Assembly: GCF_014268755.2 (NCBI RefSeq)
Contig: NZ_CP077093.1
Location: 3,274,001-3,338,000, forward strand
DNA length: 64,000 nt
Source: Pseudomonas vanderleydeniana
Lineage (GTDB): Bacteria > Pseudomonadota > Gammaproteobacteria > Pseudomonadales > Pseudomonadaceae
Reading direction: 5' to 3'
The translations under genes were made by a program, and so were the position numbers. The notes under the pieces are model-generated. The model searched no databases. It was not told the origin of the DNA and saw only the letters and a program-made list of their open reading frames with translations. Below are positions 35,473 to 43,596 of this stretch, one piece after another. The stretch's first letter is position 1, and each line of letters opens with the position of its first letter.

Positions 35473-36246
35473 TTAGCTGCGCGGTGATCGGTTGCCGGTA
35501 ACGTCCTTGCGCCGTTTTACAGGGTCGTTTTTGCGGCCATGGGCTGTGCGCATGCGGATGTTCAGTGCTTCTACTGCCAGCGAAAACGCCATAGCAAAGT
35601 AAACGTAGCCCTTGGGCACGTGCACATCAAAAGCCTCGGCAATCAGAACGGTACCCACCACGACCAAGAAAGACAGAGCCAGCATTTTCAAACTCGGATG
35701 GCGCTCAATAAAACCGCTGATCGTTCCCGCGCAGAGCATCATCACCATCACGGCGACAATGATCGCTGCGACCATCACGGGCACGTTAGAGACCATGCCC
35801 ACGGCGGTGATCACGGAGTCCAATGAGAAGACAATGTCAATAATTGCAATCTGGATGATCGTTCCTATGAAGCCACCGGCCAGGCTTTTCGGATTGGCCT
35901 CAGGTTCCTCCTCACCTTCGAGGCTCTGATACATCTCGGTGCTGCTTTTCCAAAGCAGGAATAAACCCCCGAAGAAGAGGATCAGGTCACGTCCAGATAT
36001 GCCGTGGCCCAACACGTCGAACAAGTCGTCGGTGAGCCGCATGATCCAAGTGATGGAAAGCAGCAACAGGATGCGCGTGACCATCGCCAACGCTAATCCA
36101 AAAAAACGGGTTCGTGCCTGCATGTGGGGAGGCATACGACCCACAAGAATCGCAATCATGATGATGTTGTCGATGCCGAGAACAATCTCCAGGGCAGTCA
36201 AGGTAAAGAACGCGATCCAGATCTCGGGGCTCATCAGCCATTCCAT
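35473..36246 (-). CDS. TerC/Alx-family integral membrane protein
   Basis: 257 aa, about seven to eight helices. The TerC signature residues are visible: [22 protein letters not shown], with the acidic [10 protein letters not shown] motif, and its second copy [17 protein letters not shown], in which conserved acids within helices suggest metal transport. A charged loop ([14 protein letters not shown]) lies between. Members such as Alx export manganese. A structured leader in the upstream region would be expected for this family, and hairpins are present there. Confidence 0.87.
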   Translation of the reverse strand: MEWLMSPEIWIAFFTLTALEIVLGIDNIIMIAILVGRMPPHMQARTRFFGLALAMVTRILLLLSITWIMRLTDDLFDVLGHGISGRDLILFFGGLFLLWKSSTEMYQSLEGEEEPEANPKSLAGGFIGTIIQIAIIDIVFSLDSVITAVGMVSNVPVMVAAIIVAVMVMMLCAGTISGFIERHPSLKMLALSFLVVVGTVLIAEAFDVHVPKGYVYFAMAFSLAVEALNIRMRTAHGRKNDPVKRRKDVTGNRSPRS

Positions 36247-36279
36247 GTTACGTGTCTCATGTGTGGGTCATTGGGAGAG

Positions 36280-36346
36280 TTGCCTGGGCGGCAATTCGGT
36301 CATATCAACGTGCTTGCAGGCACCCGATGCGCTCTGCACAGAGAGC
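36280..36346 (-). promoter_or_regulatory. Candidate structured 5' leader of the TerC gene
   Basis: Three short hairpins occur in the 5' region: TTGCC/GGCAA (36280-36294), GTGC/GCAC (36310-36323) and GCTCT/AGAGC (36331-36346). Some TerC/Alx genes are controlled by yybP-ykoY manganese riboswitches in such leaders, but I cannot align this region with that consensus with certainty. Confidence 0.3.
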
Positions 36347-36748
36347 ACCCAGTGCGCCTACGAGCGGCGTGGCGACAAACACAGGGGGCATGAAGCGTAT
36401 TGGCATCATTTGTCTCAGGCTCTGGGCTGGGTCAATGCGCGGCTCGAAGCATCACGCCCCGGCTGGAAATGCTCAGCATCTCCTTGACGTTAAGGGATCT
36501 TTTTGTGTTAGGTGTTTATATTAAGCAGTCTTTTATGAGATTTATTGATTAGTTCAAAGACAAGATTGCGTTTTGTTTTTAGTAAAGTCAATGATGCTCG
36601 TGCGGGTTCTGCCCGGCGAAGCTGTCGGTTTCGCAGAAGGGGCTCCATGATTTCCTGCGGAGCATGGGCAACTGCTAGGCCTGTGGTCTGCTGCTAGACA
36701 GTGACCCCTGACGGTGTCTCCCTCATAGACAGTGCCCGTTGAAACCAG

Positions 36749-36775
36749 GATCGTGTCCCGAGAAGTGGTGTAACT
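36749..36775. repeat. Left inverted repeat of the IS256-type element
   Basis: Begins GATCGTGTCCC and ends GTGGTGTAACT; matches the reverse complement of 38100-38126 except in the middle five bases. Confidence 0.8.
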
Positions 36776-36872
36776 GAACCAACCGAAGGCGCCCTGCGGG
36801 CGAAAGAGGTGGGTCATCGTGGTTCTTGGCTAACGTTGAGTTTGCGGACTTAACCTTCACCAGGAAACCACG

Positions 36873-38069
36873 ATGACCAAGCCCACTATCGCATTGACCG
36901 AGTTGGTTGAGAAAGGGGCAGACGCTGATCTGCTCAAGCAAATGATCCAGTTTGTTGCCCAGCGCATGATGGAGTTCGACGTCGAGGGCTTGTGCGGCGC
37001 CGGTTTCGACGTCAAAAGCCCAGACCGAACAAGCAGCCGCAACGGCTACCGCGATCGCCTCTGGCAAACTCGCGCTGGCGACGTTGACCTGAAGATCCCC
37101 AAGCTGCGCCAGGGCAGCTATTTTCCCGGTTTTCTCGAACCACGACGCACCGCCGAAAAGGCCATGGCAGCCGTGATCCAGGAAGCCTATATCCAGGGCG
37201 TTTCGACACGCTCGGTCGATGAACTGGTCAAGGCCATGGGCATGTCCGGCATCTCGAAAAGCCAAGTATCCAGGCTCGCTGGCGAGATCGATGAGCGCGT
37301 CCACGCCTTCCTTGATCGACCGCTTGAGGGCGATTGGCCCTACCTGTGGATTGACGCCACCTACGTCAAGGTGCGGGAGGCCGGGCGCATCGTCTCGGTC
37401 GCCGTCATAATCGCTGTGGCCGTGAACACCAACGGCGGGCGCGAGGTGCTGGGTATGCGGGTTGGCCCGTCGGAAGCCGAACCGTTCTGGACGGACTTCC
37501 TGAGAAGCCTGATGCGGCGCGGGCTGCGGGGTGTGAAGCTGGTGATCTCTGACGCTCACGAAGGGCTCAAGGCCGCTGTTTCCAAGGTGTTCCACGCGAC
37601 CTGGCAGCGCTGTCGCGTTCACTTCATGCGCAATGCCATGGCCCATGTCGGCAAGGGCCAGCGCACCATGGTAGCGGCCTTGCTGCGCACGGTGTTTGCC
37701 CAGGACAGTCGAACCGAATGCCATCAGCAATGGCGGCTGGTGGCTGAACAACTTCGTGAGAAATACCCCAAGATCGCCACGCTCATGGACGGTTGCGAAG
37801 ATGAAGTGCTGGCGCACATGGCCTTCCCGAAGGCACATCGACAGCAGTTGCACAGCACTAACCCGCTAGAACGGCTAAACGCTGAGATCAAGCGGCGTAC
37901 CGAAGTGGTGGGCATCTTCCCCAACGATCCGGCGATTACACGGTTGGTTGGGGCGATGCTGCTGGAGCAGAACGACGAGTGGTGCCTGCAACGGCGCTAT
38001 ATGCAGTTGGAGGCCTTCGAGGCGGTCAGCGATAATCCGCAGGCCAAGCTGTCGGCCGTGATCAACTAA
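36873..38069 (+). CDS. IS256 family transposase
   Basis: 398 aa. The mutator-type DDE catalytic core is present: first Asp in [18 protein letters not shown], second Asp in [19 protein letters not shown], and the Glu in [26 protein letters not shown]. The [11 protein letters not shown] motif is typical of the family. The frame is intact and starts just inside the left inverted repeat, so the element may be active. Native neighbours on each side are unrelated (TerC, lipoprotein). Confidence 0.93.
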   Translation: MTKPTIALTELVEKGADADLLKQMIQFVAQRMMEFDVEGLCGAGFDVKSPDRTSSRNGYRDRLWQTRAGDVDLKIPKLRQGSYFPGFLEPRRTAEKAMAAVIQEAYIQGVSTRSVDELVKAMGMSGISKSQVSRLAGEIDERVHAFLDRPLEGDWPYLWIDATYVKVREAGRIVSVAVIIAVAVNTNGGREVLGMRVGPSEAEPFWTDFLRSLMRRGLRGVKLVISDAHEGLKAAVSKVFHATWQRCRVHFMRNAMAHVGKGQRTMVAALLRTVFAQDSRTECHQQWRLVAEQLREKYPKIATLMDGCEDEVLAHMAFPKAHRQQLHSTNPLERLNAEIKRRTEVVGIFPNDPAITRLVGAMLLEQNDEWCLQRRYMQLEAFEAVSDNPQAKLSAVIN

Positions 38070-38099
38070 ACGGCAAACTCAGTGGCCAGAGCGATGATG

Positions 38100-38126
38100 A
38101 GTTACACCACGTCCTGGGACACGATC
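38100..38126. repeat. Right inverted repeat of the IS256-type element
   Basis: AGTTACACCAC at 38100-38110 and GGGACACGATC at 38116-38126 mirror the left end. Confidence 0.8.
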
Positions 38127-38151
38127 GGTGAGCAGATTTTCCTTGCCGGGC

Positions 38152-38176
38152 AGAGCAGAGGAAATGCCTCTGCTCT
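38152..38176. terminator. Hairpin between the IS256 element and the lipoprotein gene
   Basis: AGAGCAGAGG (38152-38161) and CCTCTGCTCT (38167-38176) form a perfect 10-bp stem with a five-base loop, just beyond the lipoprotein stop. No T run follows on either strand, so the termination role is uncertain. Confidence 0.45.
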
Positions 38177-38186
38177 CGTTCCCATT

Positions 38187-38723
38187 TTAGAAATCGAAAC
38201 GCTGGTCAAACACTCTCTGCTCACCCACCGATACTGTGCACTGACGGGCCACTTCAACCGGCATCACTTTGCCGAGCAACGATACCAGCGACTTGTAGAA
38301 TACCTTGTCGCATTCGGCGTCTTTACTGAAGGCTTGGGAGTTACCGGCCGCGTCGGCGGTGATCCGGCAACCTGCCACCAACTCAGCGGGCAACTGGTTC
38401 AAGGGCGCCGTCTTCGAGCCTTTGCTCTGCAACTCCATCAGCTCGTCGCATCCGCCCTTGGTCGGACCTTCCTTGATGGTTTGGGTGAAGGCGACGCGCT
38501 GGAAATCAGTACCGTTGAACAGCATCTGATCGTTGACCGTCACTCGGTATTGCGAGGGTTTGAAGGCGATGGTTTTGATGCAGAACTGCGTGGTGACCGG
38601 TTTTCCATTGACCTCGGTTGTGCTCGACTTGCAGCCAGGGGTGGCCTGGGAGAAGGTGGTATCGGGCGAGCTGGCGCAACCGGCCAGCGACAGCAGACAG
38701 ACACCGAACAGCATTTTTTTCAT
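38187..38723 (-). CDS. Predicted lipoprotein
   Basis: 178 aa. The start at 38723 gives MKKMLFGVCLLSLAGCASS, a type II signal with lipobox LAGC, so it should be lipid-anchored. AGGAAG lies four bases upstream. The remainder has several Cys (TPGCKSS, QFCIKTI, KGGCDEL, AGCRIT, ECDKVF, RQCTV) that may form disulfides. Family not recognised. No in-frame partner; its downstream end abuts the IS256 element. Confidence 0.8.
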   Translation of the reverse strand: MKKMLFGVCLLSLAGCASSPDTTFSQATPGCKSSTTEVNGKPVTTQFCIKTIAFKPSQYRVTVNDQMLFNGTDFQRVAFTQTIKEGPTKGGCDELMELQSKGSKTAPLNQLPAELVAGCRITADAAGNSQAFSKDAECDKVFYKSLVSLLGKVMPVEVARQCTVSVGEQRVFDQRFDF

Positions 38724-38857
38724 GAGACTTCCTGTGCTCGAACATACCGTCTCCCGCGGACGGCGTGGGGCAGGTATCATACTTGCGACGCTGGCCCAAT
38801 GCGCAGAAACCTTGATCAAGGGCTCAGAACCTTATCGACCGGAACGGATGCAACAAA

Positions 38858-39409
38858 ATGAAGATGGACCTGCTAAATGATTTCTCGACGCTGTTCGCTT
38901 ACTGCTGGTATCGCGATTTTCCCCTGGATAATACCTACCGGGATATGGGGTCGACGTCTGATTGGAACATTCATACCGGTCTCACTGTGCGCCGAGTTGC
39001 CGATCTGATGGGGTACTACGCTCATTTTGAGTCCGGTGGGCGGACTGATGCGGTGATTCGTGACTCGCAGAACTCGCCTGTGCTGTTTGCCGAGTGGGAG
39101 TGGTGCAGTCCTTGCGAAAATAGTATCAACGAACCGGAAAAACTCTCCAACGCAGCCATCAAGGAGCGCCCCCAGTTCTGTTTTCTGTTCGGCTATATGC
39201 CCACTGGAACCCTTGAGAAACAGCAGGCTTACATTGAAAAGTGGTGGAAGGCCGATTTACCGCTGTTGGTTACGCTGGTCGAGTACGAAGGCAGCAGCAC
39301 GCGGTTCTTCAAGAGAATGCTCACGCACCGCCTGGACAACGGCATCTGGAGCCTGGTGAGAGAGCAGCATGCCCTGTCGTGGAATGTGGCCGGGACACGC
39401 TGGGCCTAG
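38858..39409 (+). CDS. Hypothetical protein with a nuclease-like acidic motif (183 aa)
   Basis: Not assigned. Soluble, rich in Trp, Tyr and Phe. The middle reads TDAVIRDSQNSPVLFAEWEWCSP, where a hairpin-like strand carries ...D...ExE. This is faintly reminiscent of PD-(D/E)xK nuclease cores, but the lysine spacing is not convincing. No neighbour on the same operon; a strong terminator follows at 39493. Confidence 0.6.
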   Translation: MKMDLLNDFSTLFAYCWYRDFPLDNTYRDMGSTSDWNIHTGLTVRRVADLMGYYAHFESGGRTDAVIRDSQNSPVLFAEWEWCSPCENSINEPEKLSNAAIKERPQFCFLFGYMPTGTLEKQQAYIEKWWKADLPLLVTLVEYEGSSTRFFKRMLTHRLDNGIWSLVREQHALSWNVAGTRWA

Positions 39410-39492
39410 TGCCTATCTGCACACGTTGTGGCTGATTGAATGCCCGGTGATCTCGCGGGCGTATTATGTCAGGCCATGCCGTTTTCACTTGT

Positions 39493-39520
39493 AGCTCCTG
39501 GCAGCGCTAGGAGCTTTTTT
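39493..39520 (+). terminator. Rho-independent terminator
   Basis: AGCTCCT (39493-39499) pairs with AGGAGCT (39509-39515) and is followed by TTTTT. It ends the 38858 gene and precedes the 39544 gene by 24 bases. Confidence 0.75.
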
Positions 39521-39543
39521 ATTCTCAGGACGAGTCATTCGAG

Positions 39544-40011
39544 ATGTTGATGAAGTTGGCGCCGAAGAAGCGGCGCAACCCGCGTAATTTCTATCTGAGT
39601 ATCGCGGCGGTAGTAGTGATTGCTGGAGTTGGACGTTATTTCGCGCACAAGGCCGAACAGGAAAAGGTGACTCAGCAGGCATTGCTGACCGAGCGACTCG
39701 CTCAGTTGAACGCGACCCTGCCCAAGAAACTGGATGCAATGACCACCCTTGAGTTCGTCGGTCTGACGTACGGCGACACGCTCTTTTACCGCTATCGGGT
39801 CGACCTGGCCGCGAGCAGCCTCTCCGAAGACAGCAAGGCCAGCATGAAGGAGAAAATACGCAGCAATCTGGAGCAATTGGCCTGCAAGGAGCCGCAACTG
39901 CTGGCGGCGATGAGCCGGTTCAAGTTTCACCAGGAACATTTCTACCTGGCCAGGAACACCACACTGTTTTCCATCGAACTTTACCCTGAGCAACTGAGCT
40001 GTACAGGCTGA
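39544..40011 (+). CDS. Membrane-anchored hypothetical protein (155 aa)
   Basis: A basic N-terminus (KLAPKKRRNPRN) leads into one membrane helix (FYLSIAAVVVIAGVGRYF) and then an extracytoplasmic helical/beta domain with LLTERLAQLNATLPKKLDAMTTLEFVGLTYGDTLFYRYRVDL. Two Cys near the C-terminus (LACKEP, LSCTG) could form a disulfide. No family recognised. Convergent with the first che cluster (end of cheB at 40117). Confidence 0.65.
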   Translation: MLMKLAPKKRRNPRNFYLSIAAVVVIAGVGRYFAHKAEQEKVTQQALLTERLAQLNATLPKKLDAMTTLEFVGLTYGDTLFYRYRVDLAASSLSEDSKASMKEKIRSNLEQLACKEPQLLAAMSRFKFHQEHFYLARNTTLFSIELYPEQLSCTG

Positions 40012-40116
40012 TGCCGGCAGCGCGCGCTCAGGCGGGAACAGATCCATTTCCAGGTGTTCGGTCCCGGAGAGTCATGGTGCATCCTTAACGCCCCAGGTCT
40101 GACGAGAGCCCTGTGC

Positions 40117-41181
40117 TCAGGGACGGTTTCCCTTGAGCATGTAGGCCGGGATCTGCTCCAGGGGAATCTCCCTCTGCACCGCGTCCAGTTTGCGAGCCTC
40201 CTTGGGCATGCCATAGACCACGCAGGAAGCTTCGTCCTGGCCGAGGGTATAGGCGCCGGCGTCGTACATTTCCCGCAACCCGCGCGCGCCGTCGTCACCC
40301 ATGCCGGTCATGATGATGCCGGTGGCATTGGCACCTGCAGCCCGGGCCACGGAGCGGAACAGCACATCGACCGAGGGTTTGTGCCGGGAGACGGGCGGCC
40401 CATCGACGATGTCCACCACGTACTGCGCGCCACTTCGCTTCAGTAGCATGTGGCGACCGCCGGGGGCGATGAGGGCGCGCCCGGGGATGACCCGGTCACC
40501 TTGCCGCGCCTCGCGCACTTCGATACGACACAGGCTGTCCAGGCGTGCGGCAAAGGCTGCGGTGAATTTTTCCGGCATGTGCTGGACGATCACGATGCCC
40601 GGGCAGACCTGGGGCAGGGCGGTGAGCACCTGTTCCAGGGCCTGGGTGCCGCCGGTGGAGGTGCCCAGGGCCACGATGCGTTCGGTGGTGCGGGTCATGG
40701 CGCTCGGCCCCGCGTCGGGCAGTATCGCGTCGGCAGTGAGCCTGGGTGCTACGGCGGGGGCGATGGCAATTGGCTTGAGGCGTGCCTGGGATGCGGCCTT
40801 GATCGCACTCACCAGCTCTGCGGTGGCCTCGACAAGGCATTGGCGCAGGTTGCCCTGGGGCTTGGTGACGATGGCTATCGCGCCGGCGGCAAGGGCTTCC
40901 ATGGTGGTCGCAGCGCCTTTCTCGGTCAGGGTCGAGCAGATCACCACGGGGGTCGGTCTTTCGGCCATCAGCTTTTTCAGGAAACTGATGCCGTCCATGC
41001 GCGGCATCTCCACATCCAGCACCAGCACGTCCGGCCAGTTGCGGTTCATGCGCTCTAGGGCGAACAGCGGATCGGCGGCGGCGCCAATCACTTCGATACC
41101 GCCATGGCCGGACAGGCTGCTGGTCAACACCTGCCGCACGACGGCGGAATCGTCGACGATCATCACCTTGATGTTTTTCAT
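40117..41181 (-). CDS. cheB: CheB methylesterase/response regulator, cluster 1
   Basis: 354 aa. REC domain with phospho-acceptor Asp56 ([13 protein letters not shown]) joined by a linker to the CheB methylesterase domain with its Ser-His-Asp triad ([21 protein letters not shown]). Demethylates/deamidates the cluster's chemoreceptors. Start at ATG 41181, which overlaps the cheD stop by four bases; a longer open frame in the other direction is the shadow of cheD. Last gene of the minus-strand cluster, and paralogue of the CheB at 58648. Confidence 0.93.
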   Translation of the reverse strand: MKNIKVMIVDDSAVVRQVLTSSLSGHGGIEVIGAAADPLFALERMNRNWPDVLVLDVEMPRMDGISFLKKLMAERPTPVVICSTLTEKGAATTMEALAAGAIAIVTKPQGNLRQCLVEATAELVSAIKAASQARLKPIAIAPAVAPRLTADAILPDAGPSAMTRTTERIVALGTSTGGTQALEQVLTALPQVCPGIVIVQHMPEKFTAAFAARLDSLCRIEVREARQGDRVIPGRALIAPGGRHMLLKRSGAQYVVDIVDGPPVSRHKPSVDVLFRSVARAAGANATGIIMTGMGDDGARGLREMYDAGAYTLGQDEASCVVYGMPKEARKLDAVQREIPLEQIPAYMLKGNRP

Positions 41182-41687
41182 GATGAGCTGGCCTCGTTGC
41201 GCCGGTTGGCAACGTGCTGAGGGTTGGGGTGACGCAGTGCAATGCTGCCGCTCCACACGTCGAAGATCAGGTTGCGGTAGCCTTCGCCACCCACATCCTG
41301 GGCATGGCAGGCAAGGCCGTGGGCGGCCAGCAGGGCCAGGCCGGCCTCGACGTTTCTTTGACCGATGTGCTGGCGATTGCGGCTTTCCAGCATGTTGCCG
41401 CCGCCGAACAGGCCAATCCGGTAATCCCTGGCGTGGGTACCGCTCATGCGGATTTCTCTCAGCAACTGATGCAGGGCGCCATCGGCGTAGCGACCGTCCG
41501 GCTTGTGGTCCGGGTGGCAGGAGGTGGGCAACAGGTAGTGGCACATGCCACCCAGGAGCGCCTCGCGGTGCCAGAGCACGATGGAGACGCAGGAACCCAG
41601 CAGTGTGCGCAGGCGCGTGTAGCGGTCGCTGAAATACAACTCGCCCGGCTGCAGGAACACCTCGATGACGCCCTTGGGCTTACGCAT
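41178..41687 (-). CDS. cheD: CheD chemoreceptor glutamine deamidase, cluster 1
   Basis: 169 aa. CheD active-site residues are visible: Cys in [13 protein letters not shown] and His in GGMCHYLLP, with the later FGGGNML and [15 protein letters not shown]. Deamidates receptor glutamines and can bind CheY- or CheC-type partners. Start at [10 protein letters not shown] (41687); overlaps cheR by eight bases and cheB by four, so the R-D-B adaptation module is translationally coupled. Confidence 0.92.
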   Translation of the reverse strand: MRKPKGVIEVFLQPGELYFSDRYTRLRTLLGSCVSIVLWHREALLGGMCHYLLPTSCHPDHKPDGRYADGALHQLLREIRMSGTHARDYRIGLFGGGNMLESRNRQHIGQRNVEAGLALLAAHGLACHAQDVGGEGYRNLIFDVWSGSIALRHPNPQHVANRRNEASSS

Positions 41688-42486
41688 GGGGCCTCCGGTA
41701 GACCGAAGGCCGCACGGATTCCAGCTCATCGGTGATGCCATGGAGGCTTTCCGAATGGCTGACCAGGAAGTAGCCCCCTGGACGCAGGCGTGCACGCAAG
41801 CGTTGCACCACCTGGCGCTTGGTGTCGGCGTCGAAGTAGATCATCACGTTGCGCAGAAAGATCACGTCGAACATTCCCACGTCCGGCAGCGTGCTGTTGA
41901 GGTTGATCTGGCGGAACTGCACGCGTTGCCTGAGGCTGGCGTCCAGCGTGAACAGGCCCTCGTTACGCCCGGTGCCCTGCAGGCAGAAGCGTTGGCGCAG
42001 GTCACCGGGAATGCCTTGCGCGGCATCCAGGGGGTAGAGACCGGCGCGGGCCTTGTCGAGGATACGGGTGCTGATGTCCGAGGCGAGGATTTCCCAAGGG
42101 CGGCCCTGGAGGGTGCTGGCCAGCAGCAGGGCGAGCGTATAGGGTTCTTCGCCGCTGGAGCAGGCCGCGCTCCAGATACGCAGTGGGCCACTGCCGCGTA
42201 GCTCGGTAACCAGCTTCTCGCGCAGGAACTCGAAATGTTTGGGCTCGCGGAAGAAGTAGGTCTCGTTGGTCGTGAGCAGGTCGATGGCCATCTGCATTTC
42301 GCCCTTGTCCTTCATCAGCAACTGGTAGTAGTCGCCATAGCTCCCCAAGCCAAAGTGACGCAGGCGTTTGCTCAGTCGGCCGGCGATCAACTGGCGCTTG
42401 GCTTCGGACATGGCAATGCCGGCAATCTCGTGGATCATTGCGCGAAACTGCTGGAGTTCCGAGTTGGAAAGGCTGAGTTCGGTCAT
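41680..42486 (-). CDS. cheR: CheR chemoreceptor methyltransferase, cluster 1
   Basis: 268 aa. N-terminal helical CheR domain (about 10-65), TTNETYFFREPKHFEFLREKL (SAM-domain entry), SAM-binding IWSAACSSGEEPYTLALLL and the conserved VIFLRNVMIYFDADTKRQVVQRLRARL. Methylates receptor glutamates. Positioned between cheW and cheD in the adaptation block. It has no C-terminal TPR or extra domain. Confidence 0.93.
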   Translation of the reverse strand: MTELSLSNSELQQFRAMIHEIAGIAMSEAKRQLIAGRLSKRLRHFGLGSYGDYYQLLMKDKGEMQMAIDLLTTNETYFFREPKHFEFLREKLVTELRGSGPLRIWSAACSSGEEPYTLALLLASTLQGRPWEILASDISTRILDKARAGLYPLDAAQGIPGDLRQRFCLQGTGRNEGLFTLDASLRQRVQFRQINLNSTLPDVGMFDVIFLRNVMIYFDADTKRQVVQRLRARLRPGGYFLVSHSESLHGITDELESVRPSVYRRPHA

Positions 42487-42499
42487 GGCGAGCTCCCGG

Positions 42500-43042
42500 T
42501 CAGGCCGACTGTTGCAGGCCGTCGTACTGGCTGGTTTCGGCCAGGCACTGCAGGCCGTCCAGCGACAGGGCCCGGCCCATATCCAGCATCACCACCAGGC
42601 GGCCGTCGAGCTTGGCCAGGCCGTTGATGAACCCCGTGTGCAGGTGGCCGCCGAAGCTGGGGGGCGGCTCCACGCACTGTGCATCGATCTCGATAACCGC
42701 ATTGACCGCCTCGACCACGATACCCATCACCTGGCGCAGATCACCGCGCTCGACTTCCAGGATCACGATGCAACTGCGCCGTTTGATGGTGGTCGGCCCC
42801 GCACCGAAGCGCTGCCGCAGGTCCATGATCGGCACCACGCCGCCACGCAGGTTGATCACCCCGAGCACGCTGGGTGGCAGCATCGGTACGCCGGTCAGGC
42901 AGCCGTACTCGATGATTTCACGCACGCTGCGGGTGCCGACGGCGAACACTTCCTCGGCCAGGGTGAAGGTCAGGTACTGTTGGGGCGCCTCCGGCAGGGG
43001 GGCTGAATTGAAACCCGCAAGGGGCATTTTGCTGCTGGTCAT
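42500..43042 (-). CDS. cheW: CheW scaffold protein (first of two in cluster 1)
   Basis: 180 aa. Full-length CheW fold: QYLTFTLAEEVFAVGTRSVREIIEY, TGVPMLPPSVLGVINLRGGVVPIMDLRQRFG (the LRG/D/R motif). Links CheA to receptors. ATG at 43042 has GGAG eight bases upstream; a TTG at 43048 is less likely. It lies 30 bases after a second CheW gene. Two non-identical CheW proteins in one operon imply distinct binding partners, one perhaps preferring CheA or a particular receptor. Confidence 0.92.
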   Translation of the reverse strand: MTSSKMPLAGFNSAPLPEAPQQYLTFTLAEEVFAVGTRSVREIIEYGCLTGVPMLPPSVLGVINLRGGVVPIMDLRQRFGAGPTTIKRRSCIVILEVERGDLRQVMGIVVEAVNAVIEIDAQCVEPPPSFGGHLHTGFINGLAKLDGRLVVMLDMGRALSLDGLQCLAETSQYDGLQQSA

Positions 43043-43071
43043 GTTCAAGGCTCCTGTGCGTACCTGTGCAT

Positions 43072-43593
43072 TCAGATCAAGGGCTGTCGATAGGTATTGC
43101 GTTGACCAGCCAGCAGGGCGATCTGGTCGACACTCAGAACTTGCTCCATGCGCAGCAGGGTAAGGAAGCGCTCGTCCACTCGCGCGAGATCCTCGATGTA
43201 CTCCGGCGGGATGCGGCTGCCGAAGGCAGGAGCCTGGCGCAGGGCGCCTGGCTCGATCTCGGTCACGGCGTTGACTGAGTTCACCAGGGCCCCCATCAAC
43301 TGAACCTCGTCACTGTCCTGCAGTTCCACGATAACGATGCAGGTCCGCGGCCCCAGCTCGGTACCGCCCAGTCCGAAGCGCTCGGCCAGATCGATGATCG
43401 GGACCACGGCGCCACGCAGATTGATCACCCCGCGAACCAGAGGCGGCATCATCGGTACCGGAGTGATGGCGTGGAACTCGAGAATCTCCCGCACGTAGCG
43501 GGTAGCCACGCCGAACTGGTCGCGACCTACCCTGAAGGTCAGGTACTGGCGCTGTTGTTCTTCTGCGGCAGGCAGTGTGAGATCGATGCCCAT
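43072..43593 (-). CDS. cheW: CheW scaffold protein (second of two in cluster 1)
   Basis: 173 aa. QYLTFRVGRDQFGVATRYVREILEFHAITPVPMMPPLVRGVINLRGAVVPIIDLAERFG is a standard CheW core. It shares clear similarity with the neighbouring CheW and with the CheW at 56797. Four bases separate it from the receptor's stop codon, so the receptor and this CheW are expressed together. Confidence 0.92.
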   Translation of the reverse strand: MGIDLTLPAAEEQQRQYLTFRVGRDQFGVATRYVREILEFHAITPVPMMPPLVRGVINLRGAVVPIIDLAERFGLGGTELGPRTCIVIVELQDSDEVQLMGALVNSVNAVTEIEPGALRQAPAFGSRIPPEYIEDLARVDERFLTLLRMEQVLSVDQIALLAGQRNTYRQPLI

Positions 43594-43596
43594 GAG

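Larger units (their letters stand above)
36749..38126. mobile_element. IS256-family insertion sequence
   Basis: About 1.38 kb. Terminal inverted repeats of 27 bases at 36749-36775 and 38100-38126 share GATCGTGTCCC, a five-base mismatch block, then GTGGTGTAACT. One intact transposase gene occupies the middle. Bases just outside the repeats do not show an obvious 8-9 bp target duplication, so the insertion may be old or the flanks rearranged. Confidence 0.85.

Noticed and set aside
36741..38134. Target-site duplication of the IS256 element
   Set aside because: The eight bases on each side (36741-36748 and 38127-38134) do not match.
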